Assembly: GCF_040581485.1 (NCBI RefSeq) | Contig: NC_090128.1 | Span: 42,748,931-42,812,930, forward strand | DNA: 64,000 bases | Direction of reading: 5' to 3' | From: Linepithema humile | Taxonomy: Eukaryota > Arthropoda > Insecta > Hymenoptera > Formicidae | Part shown: positions 1-16,073 of the stretch, piece by piece | Numbering within the stretch: position 1 is the first letter of the stretch | How the letters are laid out: each line of letters opens with the position of its first letter | Position numbers and translations under genes: made by a program | The notes under the pieces: generated by a model | Told to the model about the DNA's origin: nothing | Databases searched by the model: none | Seen by the model: the letters and a program-made list of their open reading frames with translations, nothing else

Positions 1-4218
<4,218 letters not shown>

Positions 4219-4263
<45 letters not shown>
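4219..4263. repeat. (AT)n microsatellite
   Basis: About 22 uninterrupted AT units inside AT-rich flanks. Confidence 0.95.
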
Positions 4264-4264
<1 letters not shown>

Positions 4265-7200
4265 TTGCTGTAAAAAATTTAGCAGTGGTCACATTATTTG
4301 AAAATACCGTTTTCACCATTTGCTATAAAATAAAAAAAATGGAAAGAGTTTTGTTTCTCTTTCGTCACATACGTCTTCATTAGATGCGCTTCTTTCGTGA
4401 GCATTAAAATGCAATTTGATCCTGTGACACGCTGCGTAATTTAACGAGCGTTGTATTTTTTAGCGGATAAAAAATACGCGACATTTCCGAGTTATACGTA
4501 TGCGAAATAAGTAAAGTTCTGTTAATGATAAACACCGGGGCAGAGGAGAAAGGGGGGAAACAGCTTTTTTTCTACGGAGTTTTATCGTATCTCTTCCGAT
4601 GCATTGAATTTGCTCTCTCGCCGGTGACTCGTTATTCCGTGCGTTTGCATATTGCGTCTCACTTTTCGATAGAATCTGGATACTGTCAAGATAATGCCCA
4701 CGGCTGCATAATTTATGTTATCGCGCGCAACGCAACAGACGAGTAAATGCACTTGCAAACTGTGCGACGAATGATATTTGAGCGAATTCCGTGACAGCGA
4801 GATATTCATAACTTTATTTACGCCAAAGTCTGATATTTAATTAGCGTTTTCTTGCATAATGTTAACCGAACTTCTGCAGATGGAAATTAGACCTTTGACT
4901 ACTGCTAATTTAAATTTTCTCCGCGTACAAATTATTTTCTCTACAAAAGAAAATTAATGCATTATTGAGCTATAATACTTTCACGTTTGAGACGATTTGC
5001 TTTTTTGCTTCGCGGATTATTATCGTTCTGATAACTTGAATAAATAATTTTAATACTTTTAATATCTTTTTATAGGATAAGATTTTTTTTCTTTATTTTA
5101 TAATTTTTATTTTACTTTAGTATATTTTATTACTGAATTTATTCGTAAATATTATATCTCTGCTAGCATTAGCAAGAGAGAATTAATGCTGAAATTTTTT
5201 TGAACAATGCAACAAGTCCACGATGTACTCGCCGAACATCTTGCAGTTTCTATCCGAATGTTTCACGGACGATGCTGGTCTTGAATGATCACCTAACCGA
5301 GAGGTGCTGTCCCAGCCATTGCGTTCGAGATGAATTCCTAGAATTCGTTACGCTCTCTCGATTTCAACTCGTCGACCGATTTACCTCCTCTTGGCTCGTT
5401 TAGCTCTCGCGAGATTTCCCGCAAATTACCAGATCTGCCTACCGACACTGACTTTCCTCGCGTAACAGATTTCAATTATCTCGGTGAAAAGCGGGCGGGG
5501 ATCGAGCGCGAAATTCGCGGACGACGAAAACGGATTTAGTTGCATGTGCAATTCGCAACATGCAAGGACGGATTCTAATCGTACTTTGCGAAGAACGCGT
5601 CGAAATTGTCTTAGAAATTTGTGCTATAATTGTAATGAACATTGTTTCGTCATTTTATCTTACGGTTAAGTTATCGAAATATTATTTTTGCATTCACGAT
5701 TAATTCTGTTGTTGCAACTGTTATAATTCTTTACGAAATATTATCATTTGAGCAAGTTTTGAGACTTTTATTGCAGTTTTTACATTCAAGAATTCTATTC
5801 GTGTCCGTTTTTTTAGGTCAAAAGTCGTCGCCACAGTCCGGTTATTTTTTGTGGAAGTTTCCGAAATTGTAGGATTTTAGGCGGATAGATGATTGATGAG
5901 TCTATCGCGTCCAATTCTGAAATTGGGACTGCCAACTATTCACATATATTTCTGTTCTCTCGGCTATAAGTGACGGTATTATTTCCATGATGATAAAATT
6001 ATACCACTTATGCTTGGCCTCTACTTATTTATAGCATATTAAAATTATTTTGTCAATTATTTTTCGATGAAAAAGCCCTTCTTATTTCGAAAAATGCAAT
6101 TGATGACGGAATCGTCGCCTTAATTCGGCTGTGAGAAAATGGAAAGCCTTCTGGAAGAAGGTGACTCCTTCTTCGCAGTCGATTCTTCGTTGCCAGTCGC
6201 GCAAATATTTGTGCGACGGAATTGCAACAGGAGGAAATGCTATTTAAATTGCAGATGAAACGTGCGCCGGTGTGGGCGGAGGCCGCGATTAGAGTTATTA
6301 AATTTGAGTGGTTAATTAAGCGCGCGCAGCCACACGCCTTTATGCGCCTTTTCGAATACACGATAGAACCGTTGATGAGGCGGTTGGAATCAAAATTTCT
6401 GAGGGGAGTAATTCAGATTATGATAATGTCTTTATTGACTCTCTCCCTTTTCCCTTTTCTCTTTCTCTTTCTTCTTAGAAATTTGTGGCATATTAATTAA
6501 AAAAACTGTGAAAGAATATGTCAATGCAAATAGAAAGAATAATATTGATTTTTTTTCAATTTTAGTATTTAATTTGTGAAATCTGATTCCACTCTTAAAA
6601 TTGGTAGGCCTAAACAACAACTCTAACAATTTAGAATTTACATTTTCTTCACTAAAATGCATTGAAATTTTATATTTTAAACAAAGAAATGGTCTAGAAT
6701 ATTAAAATGTATATTTTATTTATCTTTATTTTTTAGAATCTTATATCATAACATTTGGTAGAATTTTAGAATTCACATTTTTTTATTGCGAGAAGTGCCA
6801 GAATGTTAAAATATACATTTTATTCGAAAAAGTGGTAACAATTATATAAATATAAAAAATAGGAATTTAAAAATACGGATTATCAACTTAATATATAAAA
6901 TTTAGCAGATTATTTTTTACAGCAATATTTCGAATAATAATACTTTTTTTATTTCATTTATCTTTTATTTTATAAATGCACTGAATTACAATATTTGTCA
7001 ATATATTAAGTCTTTATTTAAAACTTGAGATGTGCTAATTTCACAGATATAAATATATCAGAACGGGACAAGTAAAATATATATTACTCTTATACAACGG
7101 TATACCATAAAGCTCTATTATTTAGTGCGGAAATCGTTGAATGTGCGTCATCGTTTATTGACAGTGAAATGCGTGTGCTGTTTGAGATTGGAAATCAGAA

Positions 7201-8970
7201 ACGGCGGAAGAGATTTTTTTATCAATCGTACGTGCAGAGCGCAATTGTGTTTCGCCCAGTTTGTCGGGGAAAATGCGTTATTGGAAAGCTGCCACGCGAT
7301 GAAAACTTTGTTGAAAACATCATTTAATATATGTCCTCCTTGATATATATATCTCAAGAATACGTCGAGAGAACGTGTAACAGCTGTGATAATTCCGTTT
7401 ACTTTCCCAGCTTGACAAGTAAAGTTTCGCCTAGCAATAGCTTAACGGAGATCAGAGCATTTCAAGTTCACTTGTTGTATAATCTTCCAAATTAAGATAA
7501 TAATTGCTATTAATTAGATGCCATTGTGGTGTTACGTAATTATTCGAGCTAACAGTTAATGTATTACATAAACTAATTTCAAATAATATATACTTATAAT
7601 ACTTATATATATAAATTATATAATATAATTTCAAGAAATTAGACCGGATGTTTTTCGTCTGTGATCTTTATGTACCGTCGGAATTAAGTGAAAAGACAAA
7701 TTTGTTGCTTTATGCAAATAAATTACTCGTGCAAAAGCATCGGATGCAAAGTGCATATTGAAGGATCGCGTGAAGTGTTTCATTTGAAGCGCTGTTTGGA
7801 GAGATCTATGAATTGCTTCGAGGATGGCGTTTCTTGCAGATGGCCTATTCGTTCGTGAGAGAGAGAGGTTGGAGGGAGGAACGGGTGAGTGATCCAGAGC
7901 GTAATAATTCCGCGTCTGTTCTTATCGTTAAGCGTCCTCATATTGCATGGTTATGCCATGAACATGCTGTTAGAAATTAATATTATATTCACGACGGTAA
8001 CTTAAGCAGGTTGAGTGAAGCATCTCGTGTTTTGCAACTTATACATCTTACATTACTTCATTAAGTTTGATATAGTAAGTTTAATTCGAGTGCAATTGCT
8101 TGCAAATAAAAAAGAAAACATTTCCGAAATAGTAATTTCGAATAATATGAAGAACAATTCAACATATGTTGCTTTCACCTTCCGATAATCTTTGGCACTA
8201 TACTTATGGAAATGTGCTTCTGAATATGCACTGTAGTTCGCATACATAATGAAGCTTGGAATTCAAATGGAATTTAATTAAACGAACTACTATCTGCTAT
8301 GCATGTCTCTCCAATTAACGTCATATATCGTTAGATGCTACTAAAATTTGATGGGCTTGTGATGAAATGAGTCGGGCAATCGCTTCTGGTGTTCCTCTCT
8401 GTGAGAAAATTACTTCTTTATACGAAGTTGGAACGAGGTCGAAAGGTCTCACCTAAGGGATTTCGCGTTACAAAGCCAAGCTGTACACCACGCGCTTACG
8501 TTTTAAGTTATTCGTATTGCGCGAGGAGGTCTGTTGCGGAAGTTCAAAGGGAGTTTGGTGAACACTGTTCCTCCCCATCTTCTCCCTGCACCTGCCAGAT
8601 AAGGCTTGTGTTACGAAACTGCATCGCGCAGAGATCCTCCCAATGGTCCTGCGGAGTCTCTCGGAATCTTGCAGAGAGATCGTATGAAATAGCGTCACGC
8701 TTCACGCATGCCTCTCTTCTACTAGCGTGATTTCACGCTATAATCGGGACTGCATAATGTCAGACGATCCGCGCAGTAACTGAGCGTAATACGATTTCGC
8801 GCATTTATTCCTTATTTAATTGTGAGATCTGCTAGTAGACTGCGCAACGTGCTTTTGCGACGTGTAAATACAAAGTTTGAATAGTGAATATTGTGTGTGT
8901 GTAAAAGAGAAGAAAAGTAATATCAAATTTTTTCACTTCTATAACATATTAAACTATACATTGATAGCTT
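4264..8970. other. Anonymous non-coding DNA
   Basis: No supported gene or mobile element. There are two loosely similar AT-rich stretches at about 6630-6722 and 6766-6824, and a perfect 8-bp-arm hairpin (TAGCGTGA/TCACGCTA) at 8723-8740. The rest shows no recognisable structure. Confidence 0.55.
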
Positions 8971-9958
8971 CCCGAGTCGAAATTTTTAGCCTAGATTAAA
9001 CCTACAAGTTTTGTCGAATTTGGAGAACCAATGTAAGCTTTAATTCATATATATAGATATAACATTACATTGGCTATTGTCCTCCTTTGATACTAAAAAT
9101 TGTTACTTATTGCCGTTTTTTCCATGTGGAAGCTCAAAAGAGTACCTACTGAGAACCTCTAAAAAGGCTCCAGGTTCTATAAATATGTATTTCTAGAAAA
9201 TAAATATTCAAAATTACTTAATAATCTATTATCTCATATACTCTACTTGCAATTAATGTATGGATCTTGATTTCAATAAACAATATATTAATTATTATAA
9301 TTTGCTTAACTGTAAATAGGCTACTATAAGCAAATATTATATAAATAATATTCACTTATCTCTTACATATCTATTTGCAGTTAAGTAAATTACATAATTA
9401 ATGTATTGCGCTTATTGAAATTAAGATATGCATTAAATACAAATAAAGTAAATGTGGTAATAGAACATTAAATAATTTCGAATTATAGGTCAAATATGTA
9501 ATAAAATATTAAATAAAATTTTGAATTTCAATTGTTTTTTGTTTATTCGAATAAATTTTTAGTTATTTATAATACTAAATATAATACTGAGTTGCACTTA
9601 ATTTTTAAAAATATTTTTTACTATTCATTTGTTATTATTTATTTTATATTATAACATTTATTATATTAATCTGAAATAATAGAAATTGAACTCAATTATA
9701 GATTGAATATTAATATTTTTATTGCTAGAAATTTCGATAAGATTTGGAGATTCAAAAGAGGTAGGAGTTGTAAGAACGAAAGTAGGAATTGTATATTTAA
9801 CATCAATAAAAATAAGGGTTTTCTAGGACAACAAGATTAAAGAAAGGCCAAAAGAAGACATAACATTTTCAAGATAGAACTTGTAGGTCAAGGAACATTA
9901 TTAGAGGCACAAATAACCATGTATGAGGTTTATAGTAGGTTTTAAATTTCGACTCGGG
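8971..9958. mobile_element. Non-autonomous DNA transposon with terminal inverted repeats (988 bp)
   Basis: The left end begins CCCGAGTCGAAATTT and the right end is its exact reverse complement. Similarity continues imperfectly to about 33 bases (6 mismatches by eye). No transposase frame lies inside. An internal imperfect inverted repeat of about 70 bp (roughly 9251-9320 against 9370-9438) adds foldback character. TTAA follows the right end at 9959-9962, but the left flank reads GCTT, so the target-site duplication is unresolved. A CCC-start terminus next to TTAA is compatible with piggyBac-type elements, but this is only an inference. Confidence 0.7.
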
Positions 9959-11183
9959 TTAAAGCTGTATCAGTTAATATTTTCTCGCTACTTGAACGTG
10001 GAAAAAAGAAACGAAATATTTAGCTGCAAAGATATTATTGGACACGCGGTATTTGAGCTTGACAGCTTAAATCTAAACGAGCCAACATATCGTTTTGCTC
10101 TTAGATGTATGAAGAGAAACACGAAGATTCAAAATCCATGGAAAAGTCGCATACAATCAAACTTTCGCTAAAGATACGTTTAAACTTGACGCTCTGGTAT
10201 TTGGAAGCTTGATTATGTTTTATTGCCACTTACAAACTTTCCTGCCGTGTATATTACAATTTAAGCTATACTTTTCATGTATTCATTTCAATTTTCATCA
10301 CTCTTAAATTTCCATTAGTGCCTCGGCGCAGCCGACAATAACAAGCATTGCGAAGTAATGGTGAAATATGTGCGATTCCGCGTTCGCATTAACCGCAATA
10401 TAACTAACATACGCATCCTTTCAGATGCAGGCGCATGATCACGTCAATCTAACGTGCTCATAAGCCAGGCATCCGCATCTTTGATGATACGTATCGTCTT
10501 CGCGGCAGGCTGAAGCTGTCAATTACTATGGTTGGTACATATCAATTCTCGGGTATGCAAACGCGTCATTGTGTACGTGCTGTGTGCTAATTACAGATTG
10601 ATCAGCCGTTCAATGAGCCGCTCTCTCAATCCTTGTGGCGACAGGCGCATATCATTTAGCTCCTTTCAACAAGACCGATTGTGCGACAAACGGCTGAACA
10701 TAATCGGCGGCGGACGGCGCGTTTTTGACAGAGCAATGACAAACGCTCGCAAACCTTTAATTATGAAACGTCATTTGTGCCAAACCTTCAATTACACGCT
10801 AATTGGCTCGAACCGACCGATTCGACGAACGAAATTCAATGAATACTTTTCAATCGCACAAAAAAAAATGCAATGCTGTAACGTCGGGACGCTATTGAAT
10901 TAATTTTTATCGGCTGTACTGTATTGGTATTGAATGCGGTGTGTGTATTTTTGCGGATAAAATGTCTTTGCTTTATATGAAGCATGTTATTTTAATTATA
11001 ATTTAGTTCACATAATTTTTTATATTTTATTTTATATGAGAAAAAACTATACTTTTATTAAATTTAATTATTTACGTGGATATAAAAATTAAACTTTTGC
11101 ATTTATTGGAAAAAAAAATGGAATTGGAGAAGAATTAAATAGTATCAGTAAAATATTAAAACAAATAAAAAAAGATTGTTCAG
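9959..11183. other. Anonymous non-coding DNA
   Basis: Moderately GC-rich at 10320-10900, then AT-rich. A 123-codon frame at 10532-10903 starts with TTG and has no recognisable motif. I see no gene. Confidence 0.5.
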
Positions 11184-11353
11184 AAGACAGCAGAGACCAC
11201 AAAAGCAATTCATTGATGAACCCAAACGAATAACAATGTCGCAAATAAAACAAGAATATCTCTCGAGAACTGGAAAAAAGGATCTATTTGCGGATAGGGC
11301 CACTTGCAATTTGATGAAAGTGCCGATTCTCGGTTATGGAGAGGCAATCCCGG
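11184..11353 (+). other. Possible protein-coding exon (unrecognised)
   Basis: A short frame with a protein-like composition, including the peptide FIDEPKRITMSQIKQEYLSR, lies between an AG (TTGTTCAG, ending 11183) and a donor-like GGGTAAAT (GT at 11354-11355). The frame is open through the interval and stops just beyond the putative donor. The base composition rises in GC exactly here, against AT-rich sequence upstream. The pyrimidine tract before the AG is weak. I do not recognise the protein family and see no partner exons nearby. It could be a real exon, a pseudo-exon, or chance. Confidence 0.25.
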
Positions 11354-13505
11354 GTAAATAGAACGCGAGAACAGAGTCAAGAGGAAAGCGAGACAGATCG
11401 CTGATAAAAGTGGCGACCATGGCGAAAATAATCCGAAGGCAAATCGAATCTTTGCTTTATAAAGACTTACGAGACGAGAGGCTTACGCTTACGATTTTTG
11501 ACTCTCGTGTTCTGCGACGTGCGAAATAATGAAAGTCGCTAATGCCCGTTTGTCGGAGAGTCGACCGGCGGAGAAAAATGGATGAAGAGAGTTGTTGGGC
11601 GAGTAATTACGCGCCGCGAAGTCGGGGAGTGAAATTCTCGTTTTCCTCTGCGCGGAAACGATGGCTGTTTATTTTCATAAGTGAAATCGACTGGAGAGAG
11701 AAAAAAGGACGCCAATGGAAGAGTAGATACATTTACGGCTGATTAGATGCAGCAAATAGCGCGATCACTTTGTTTTCTTTTTTTTTCGCTTTTTAGTTTC
11801 TTTCATTTTGTCAATTCTCAATATCGCGATTTTGCGTGGCGAATAATTGCGTGTTTGCTCGTGATTTATTCTATTTCAAAATATCGGACCGCCGTAACTG
11901 CTGCCGAAAACGCGAAACTAATTTGTGCATATTTTCACTGGGGAAAAAAATAATAAATTTTTTTTCCAGTCTCAACAAAATTGAGGCTACATTTTTCGGC
12001 AATAAAGCTTGTTTCGAAAGTATAATATACACGGCATGTGTACACACTTGTATTTTGCTAATAGTAACAGTGGCAGTAGTATAAATCGTATTGATCAGAC
12101 GGGATTCTATTGAAATTAAATAAAGTGCTATATTTTTTCTTTTTCAAAAACATTTTAATTATTTTCTTTAAACGAGTAATAGATAATATATTGCATTAGA
12201 TTAAAAAAACAACTTTTTTTAATTAGCGCGTATTTTTTGAAAGTTAGTGTTTTTTATATCTTTTCTACATAGAGCTTGAAATACGTAACTACAAATCTAT
12301 GATTATTATAGAGCTGAAATTATTAATGAATAAATTATTCACTTCTATATCTTTTATTAACTAAAAGTTTCATAAAACCGGAGCGCATCTTTATAAAGTG
12401 AGCCAAAAGTGCATTGCGGAAAGCAATCAAGAGTCGTGAACGAGAATCGAGAGTAGGCGGTTAGCGAAGCGAAAATAAGCGAGATAGGACAGTTTGAAGG
12501 AACATGGAGGGGTAGATTGAGCCCCTGCCAAATGGGGGGTCGGCGTGGATACGCTATTACGTCTTAATATGCTGGCGATGCCAACGGGCGGCCATACCAG
12601 CGCGTCGTAACTCGCCCGAAACGTGCTAGAACTAGACAGATGCCTTATTAATATCCCTCCGTCCTCCTTTGCCGTTGGCCGGATCCAATACCGCGGATGA
12701 GCCACTGATCCGCAGCGGTAACATGGGACCCATGAACGTAACCATCGAATGGCCGGCTAACCGAGTATCGGAATTTTTATCGATTTCGAGATGACCGTCA
12801 ACAGAGTTATCGATCTTATTTTTTATTTAACATTAATCGATACCTGCTGCGATAGATGAATAATTGAATAATTTTTTAAAGAGAAATGCACGAGTGTAAG
12901 ATAATATTAATTACATAATATACACTTTTGATACTTGCAAATTGTCAAACAGGTAGATGAGAATTCGGAATTTCCACCTAATATTTATAACATATCAATT
13001 TGCGATAATAATGCTCAATCTTGGTGAATTTAATTTTCGTGATTGAAACGCGAATAAATTGAATTTTCTATTTAAATAGAACTTATTTTTGTATTAACGG
13101 CATCGACGGTCGGATATTTTAATGAGGACAAAAGGGAAGGTACATGTTATCTGTTGACCGTACCTGTTGCTTCCTTTTTTCAGGACATTTAGATGCATTG
13201 CCCTTGCCTTTGTTAATTAATATTATTTGTGAAAAAGCTTTGCGGTGCGCTTCTATTTCAATAATTATTTCGGACAATTAGCTTGGTTTTGTGTGCAGGA
13301 GCTCGAACGATAAAATTCGCGGATTAATTTTTTTCTTTTTGTACAATATTTTACTGACAGTTGGTTGTATCGATTATGTTTATTATCGAAACAGTCTTTT
13401 TATAATGCAATACATGAAGATCACATTTTTGATAGCATTTTTAAAACTCATCTTTTATGATTACTGTCTTTAACGTCGTTGAAATACCTTTTTTTTTCCT
13501 AGAGC
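11354..13505. other. Anonymous non-coding DNA with a GC-rich island
   Basis: No supported gene. About 12440-12770 is markedly GC- and CpG-rich between AT-rich flanks, which could be a regulatory segment or an old unique-sequence remnant. The sequence alone does not decide. Confidence 0.5.
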
Positions 13506-14250
13506 TTAAGGCTCCTGGTCCCGTAGCCGTGAACTCCGCGTTGACAGTGGCGACATAATTGTGGTAGGAATAAAAACCTAGTCGAATTTACCTAGTCGAT
13601 TTATTGTATAAGTAAATAGTGTAACAGTTTGACCTAATCAATTGATACGATAAAAGTAAATTACTGAATAACATACAAAATGCTAATTTATAATTCAAAA
13701 ATTTGTTTACAAAAAAATAAACGCGATAAATACAGAATATATATAGCTTAGTACCGTTACCGACATGTCCATATGACAGAAATTCTCATGCAGCGTCTTA
13801 GGTGGAGAATCGATGAACTATTAGACGTGAAAAAATGACATGTTGACTACCCAATTTATTCTTGCGTGCCATTTCGTTAATATTCGTTAAATGTTAGTGC
13901 TGTGATATGTGACGTGTTCATGAAACCTGTAAAATTATCCGAAAACTAAGATTAGCAGGGAAAGCCCAACGTAGAAGGAGTATTTTCTACTCATACAGAC
14001 AGCTGTCAACCGTATGTTTTCTCGCATAATTAGGCTTCGCTTCACGGTTGATTTAACGATTGTTTATAACCTGTCAAGGAAAAAGCATAGTTTTCGGACA
14101 ATTTTACAGGTGTCTTAAAGCGATCTAGAGTGTTACTTTGTTAAATTATTATTTTATTTAGAAATGGCACGCAAGAATTCTCGGCGTGTCATTTCTCGCT
14201 TCTGACGTCACGAATCTAATATGGCTGCGGTGACTACCCAGGAGCCTTAA
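13506..14250 (+). mobile_element. TTAA-flanked MITE, copy 1 (full length, 737 bp)
   Basis: The element at 13510-14246 is bounded by TTAA at 13506-13509 and 14247-14250, with terminal inverted repeats GGCTCCTGG/CCAGGAGCC. There is no coding frame. The right half is internally palindromic: an ACCTGTAAAATTATCCGAAA-type block near 13925 recurs inverted near 14094-14112, and an ATTCTTGCGTGCCATTTC block near 13858 recurs inverted near 14161. TTAA duplication is the hallmark of piggyBac-type integration, so a piggyBac-class transposase acting in trans is inferred. Copy 1 and copy 4 (52510-53246) differ at only three positions by eye. Confidence 0.92.
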
Positions 14251-14336
14251 TCTTTATAAACTCTATGTATTATTTCATGGATTATGGAATTATATCACAT
14301 TGTATATTTTTCCACAATTATAACATCTTAACTGTT

Positions 14337-14362
14337 AAATAATAATAATAATAATAATAATG
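14337..14362. repeat. (AAT)n microsatellite
   Basis: About eight uninterrupted AAT units. Confidence 0.95.
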
Positions 14363-14392
14363 AAAATTTTTTTAATTTTTTTTTTGTTTATT

Positions 14393-14394
<2 letters not shown>

Positions 14395-14437
<43 letters not shown>

Positions 14438-14438
14438 T
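14395..14438. repeat. (TA)n microsatellite
   Basis: About 22 uninterrupted TA units. Confidence 0.95.
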
Positions 14439-14478
14439 GAGGGTAAAATTAATTAGTTTATAAAATATTAAATAGGTA

Positions 14479-14522
14479 AAAGTAAGAATATTAGTATTCT
14501 AAAGTAAGAATATTAGTATTCT
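14479..14522. repeat. 22-bp perfect tandem duplication
   Basis: Two adjacent identical copies of AAAGTAAGAATATTAGTATTCT at 14479-14500 and 14501-14522. The AGAATA...TATTCT part of each unit is itself a small palindrome. Confidence 0.9.
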
Positions 14523-15040
14523 ATAAATATCTTGAAATTACGGATTCCTAACTTCTTTAACGACATGAGCACATAATCTTTTTAACAAGGTTGATTATTT
14601 GAATATTAGACATTTTATTAGTAATATAAGATAATTATTAAAATAATTAATTCAATCATGATTATAAACCCCGATGTCAGAAACGTCAAGTTTAACGAGG
14701 AGCGGGGTGTCGATGCATAGAACGAAGCCTCGTAAGAGGAAATCCACTTTTTTTTTCCAACCCGCTTGTCCTCCCGGGGGCTTCCTCCTTTTTTAAATAT
14801 GGGGGACCATCAATCCTCTTCTTTAGCACCGACAGACTCGACTACCGCGTGCTATTGACAAGCGAAAATTCACTAGACAAAGAAGACCTCGAGGTGCAGA
14901 AAGACGAGAGGGACTGGGAGTGGAGGTGAAAAAGAGAAGAGAACGGGTTGAGGTTGTCCTCGGCATTCCAGGGTGCCATTCGTACTTCACTGTCCTGCCA
15001 GCCGTCATTCTTGATACGGGACATTAAGCTGTGTTTTCAC

Positions 15041-15075
15041 GGGGAGAGGGGGGGGGGAGGGGGGGGGAGGAGAGG
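15041..15075 (+). repeat. G-rich run, G-quadruplex candidate
   Basis: Long G runs separated by single A or AGA spacers (G4, G10, G9, then GG units). This fits a potential G-quadruplex on the plus strand. Run lengths may be assembly-sensitive. Confidence 0.8.
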
Positions 15076-16048
15076 AAGCGGTGGAAAAAGTAGGTAAGAG
15101 ATCTGCGCGGTTCCGTATGAATCTTTACAGGCCTTTGTTTGACATTTCGAAGGATCAGAAATGCGGAAGAATACGCGCGATCATTTTGCGATGAAGATAC
15201 TCTGCACGGAATTTGAAAACTTTTTTTATACTTATTTATAAATCTTTGTTTTATGTGCACTACTATAACATTTATGACGTTACGATACTTTACTATGAGT
15301 GACTGTTAGTGATAAAGTATATCACAAAGTTAGTATGCGTTGTAAACTCCAAATACTTTGTTTTACGATATACTTTAGCTCGAATGATTATCTTTATATT
15401 CTGTTTGAGATTTAAAAAGCCATGCAATTACAAGAATTAAGACTAATAAATATTTTAATGTGCTCGATGAAGACACGAACATTACCTGTAAGAACATCGA
15501 TGGATAGGCAAACTTTCGCCGCAATTCGCATCGTAAAGAAGGAGGGTGAAAACGATTCCTTTTATCGCGCGACCTTCGATTCAACTGAAACGATTGTTTC
15601 ATGGGTGGAAACGGCCGCAATAACAACGATGAATCCGCAGACGAAAGTATTTCTCGTCTGCGGCGGTTTCCGACCTTTTCTCAGCCCTTTTCCACAACCG
15701 CGAGCCCGGACGATCTTCGGGATTTCCTTCTTTTTTTTCCAAACCTCGTTGATAGCGCGGCCAATAGTGAATTATAATCCACGTAGATGCCACACATGAA
15801 ATGGACGGTTGCATCCGGGAAGGAAGAGAGCAAGGGAGACAGAATGAAATCGGTTGGCGACGCAAGGCGGAGGGGGCTAATGGCAAGAAAGGTAGAGAGA
15901 GAGGGCTAATGTTCAGTGGCCGTTATAATCCGTCCATTGTGATCGACACAATGAACGGTCGGGGCTCAATTTCGCGTGAAGTATAGCTCCATAAACGGCG
16001 AACCGCTATAACTGTGTAATAGATATCGCGTATCGAATATATACGATC

Positions 16049-16073
16049 TTTCTCTCTCTCTCTCTCTCTCTCT
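16049..16073. repeat. (TC)n microsatellite
   Basis: About 12 TC units. Confidence 0.93.

Noticed and set aside
8967..9962. Assignment of the 8971-9958 element to piggyBac
   Set aside because: TTAA is present only on the right; the left flank reads GCTT, so the duplication is not supported.
10532..10903. 123-codon frame
   Set aside because: Starts with TTG, has no motif and no splice signals.
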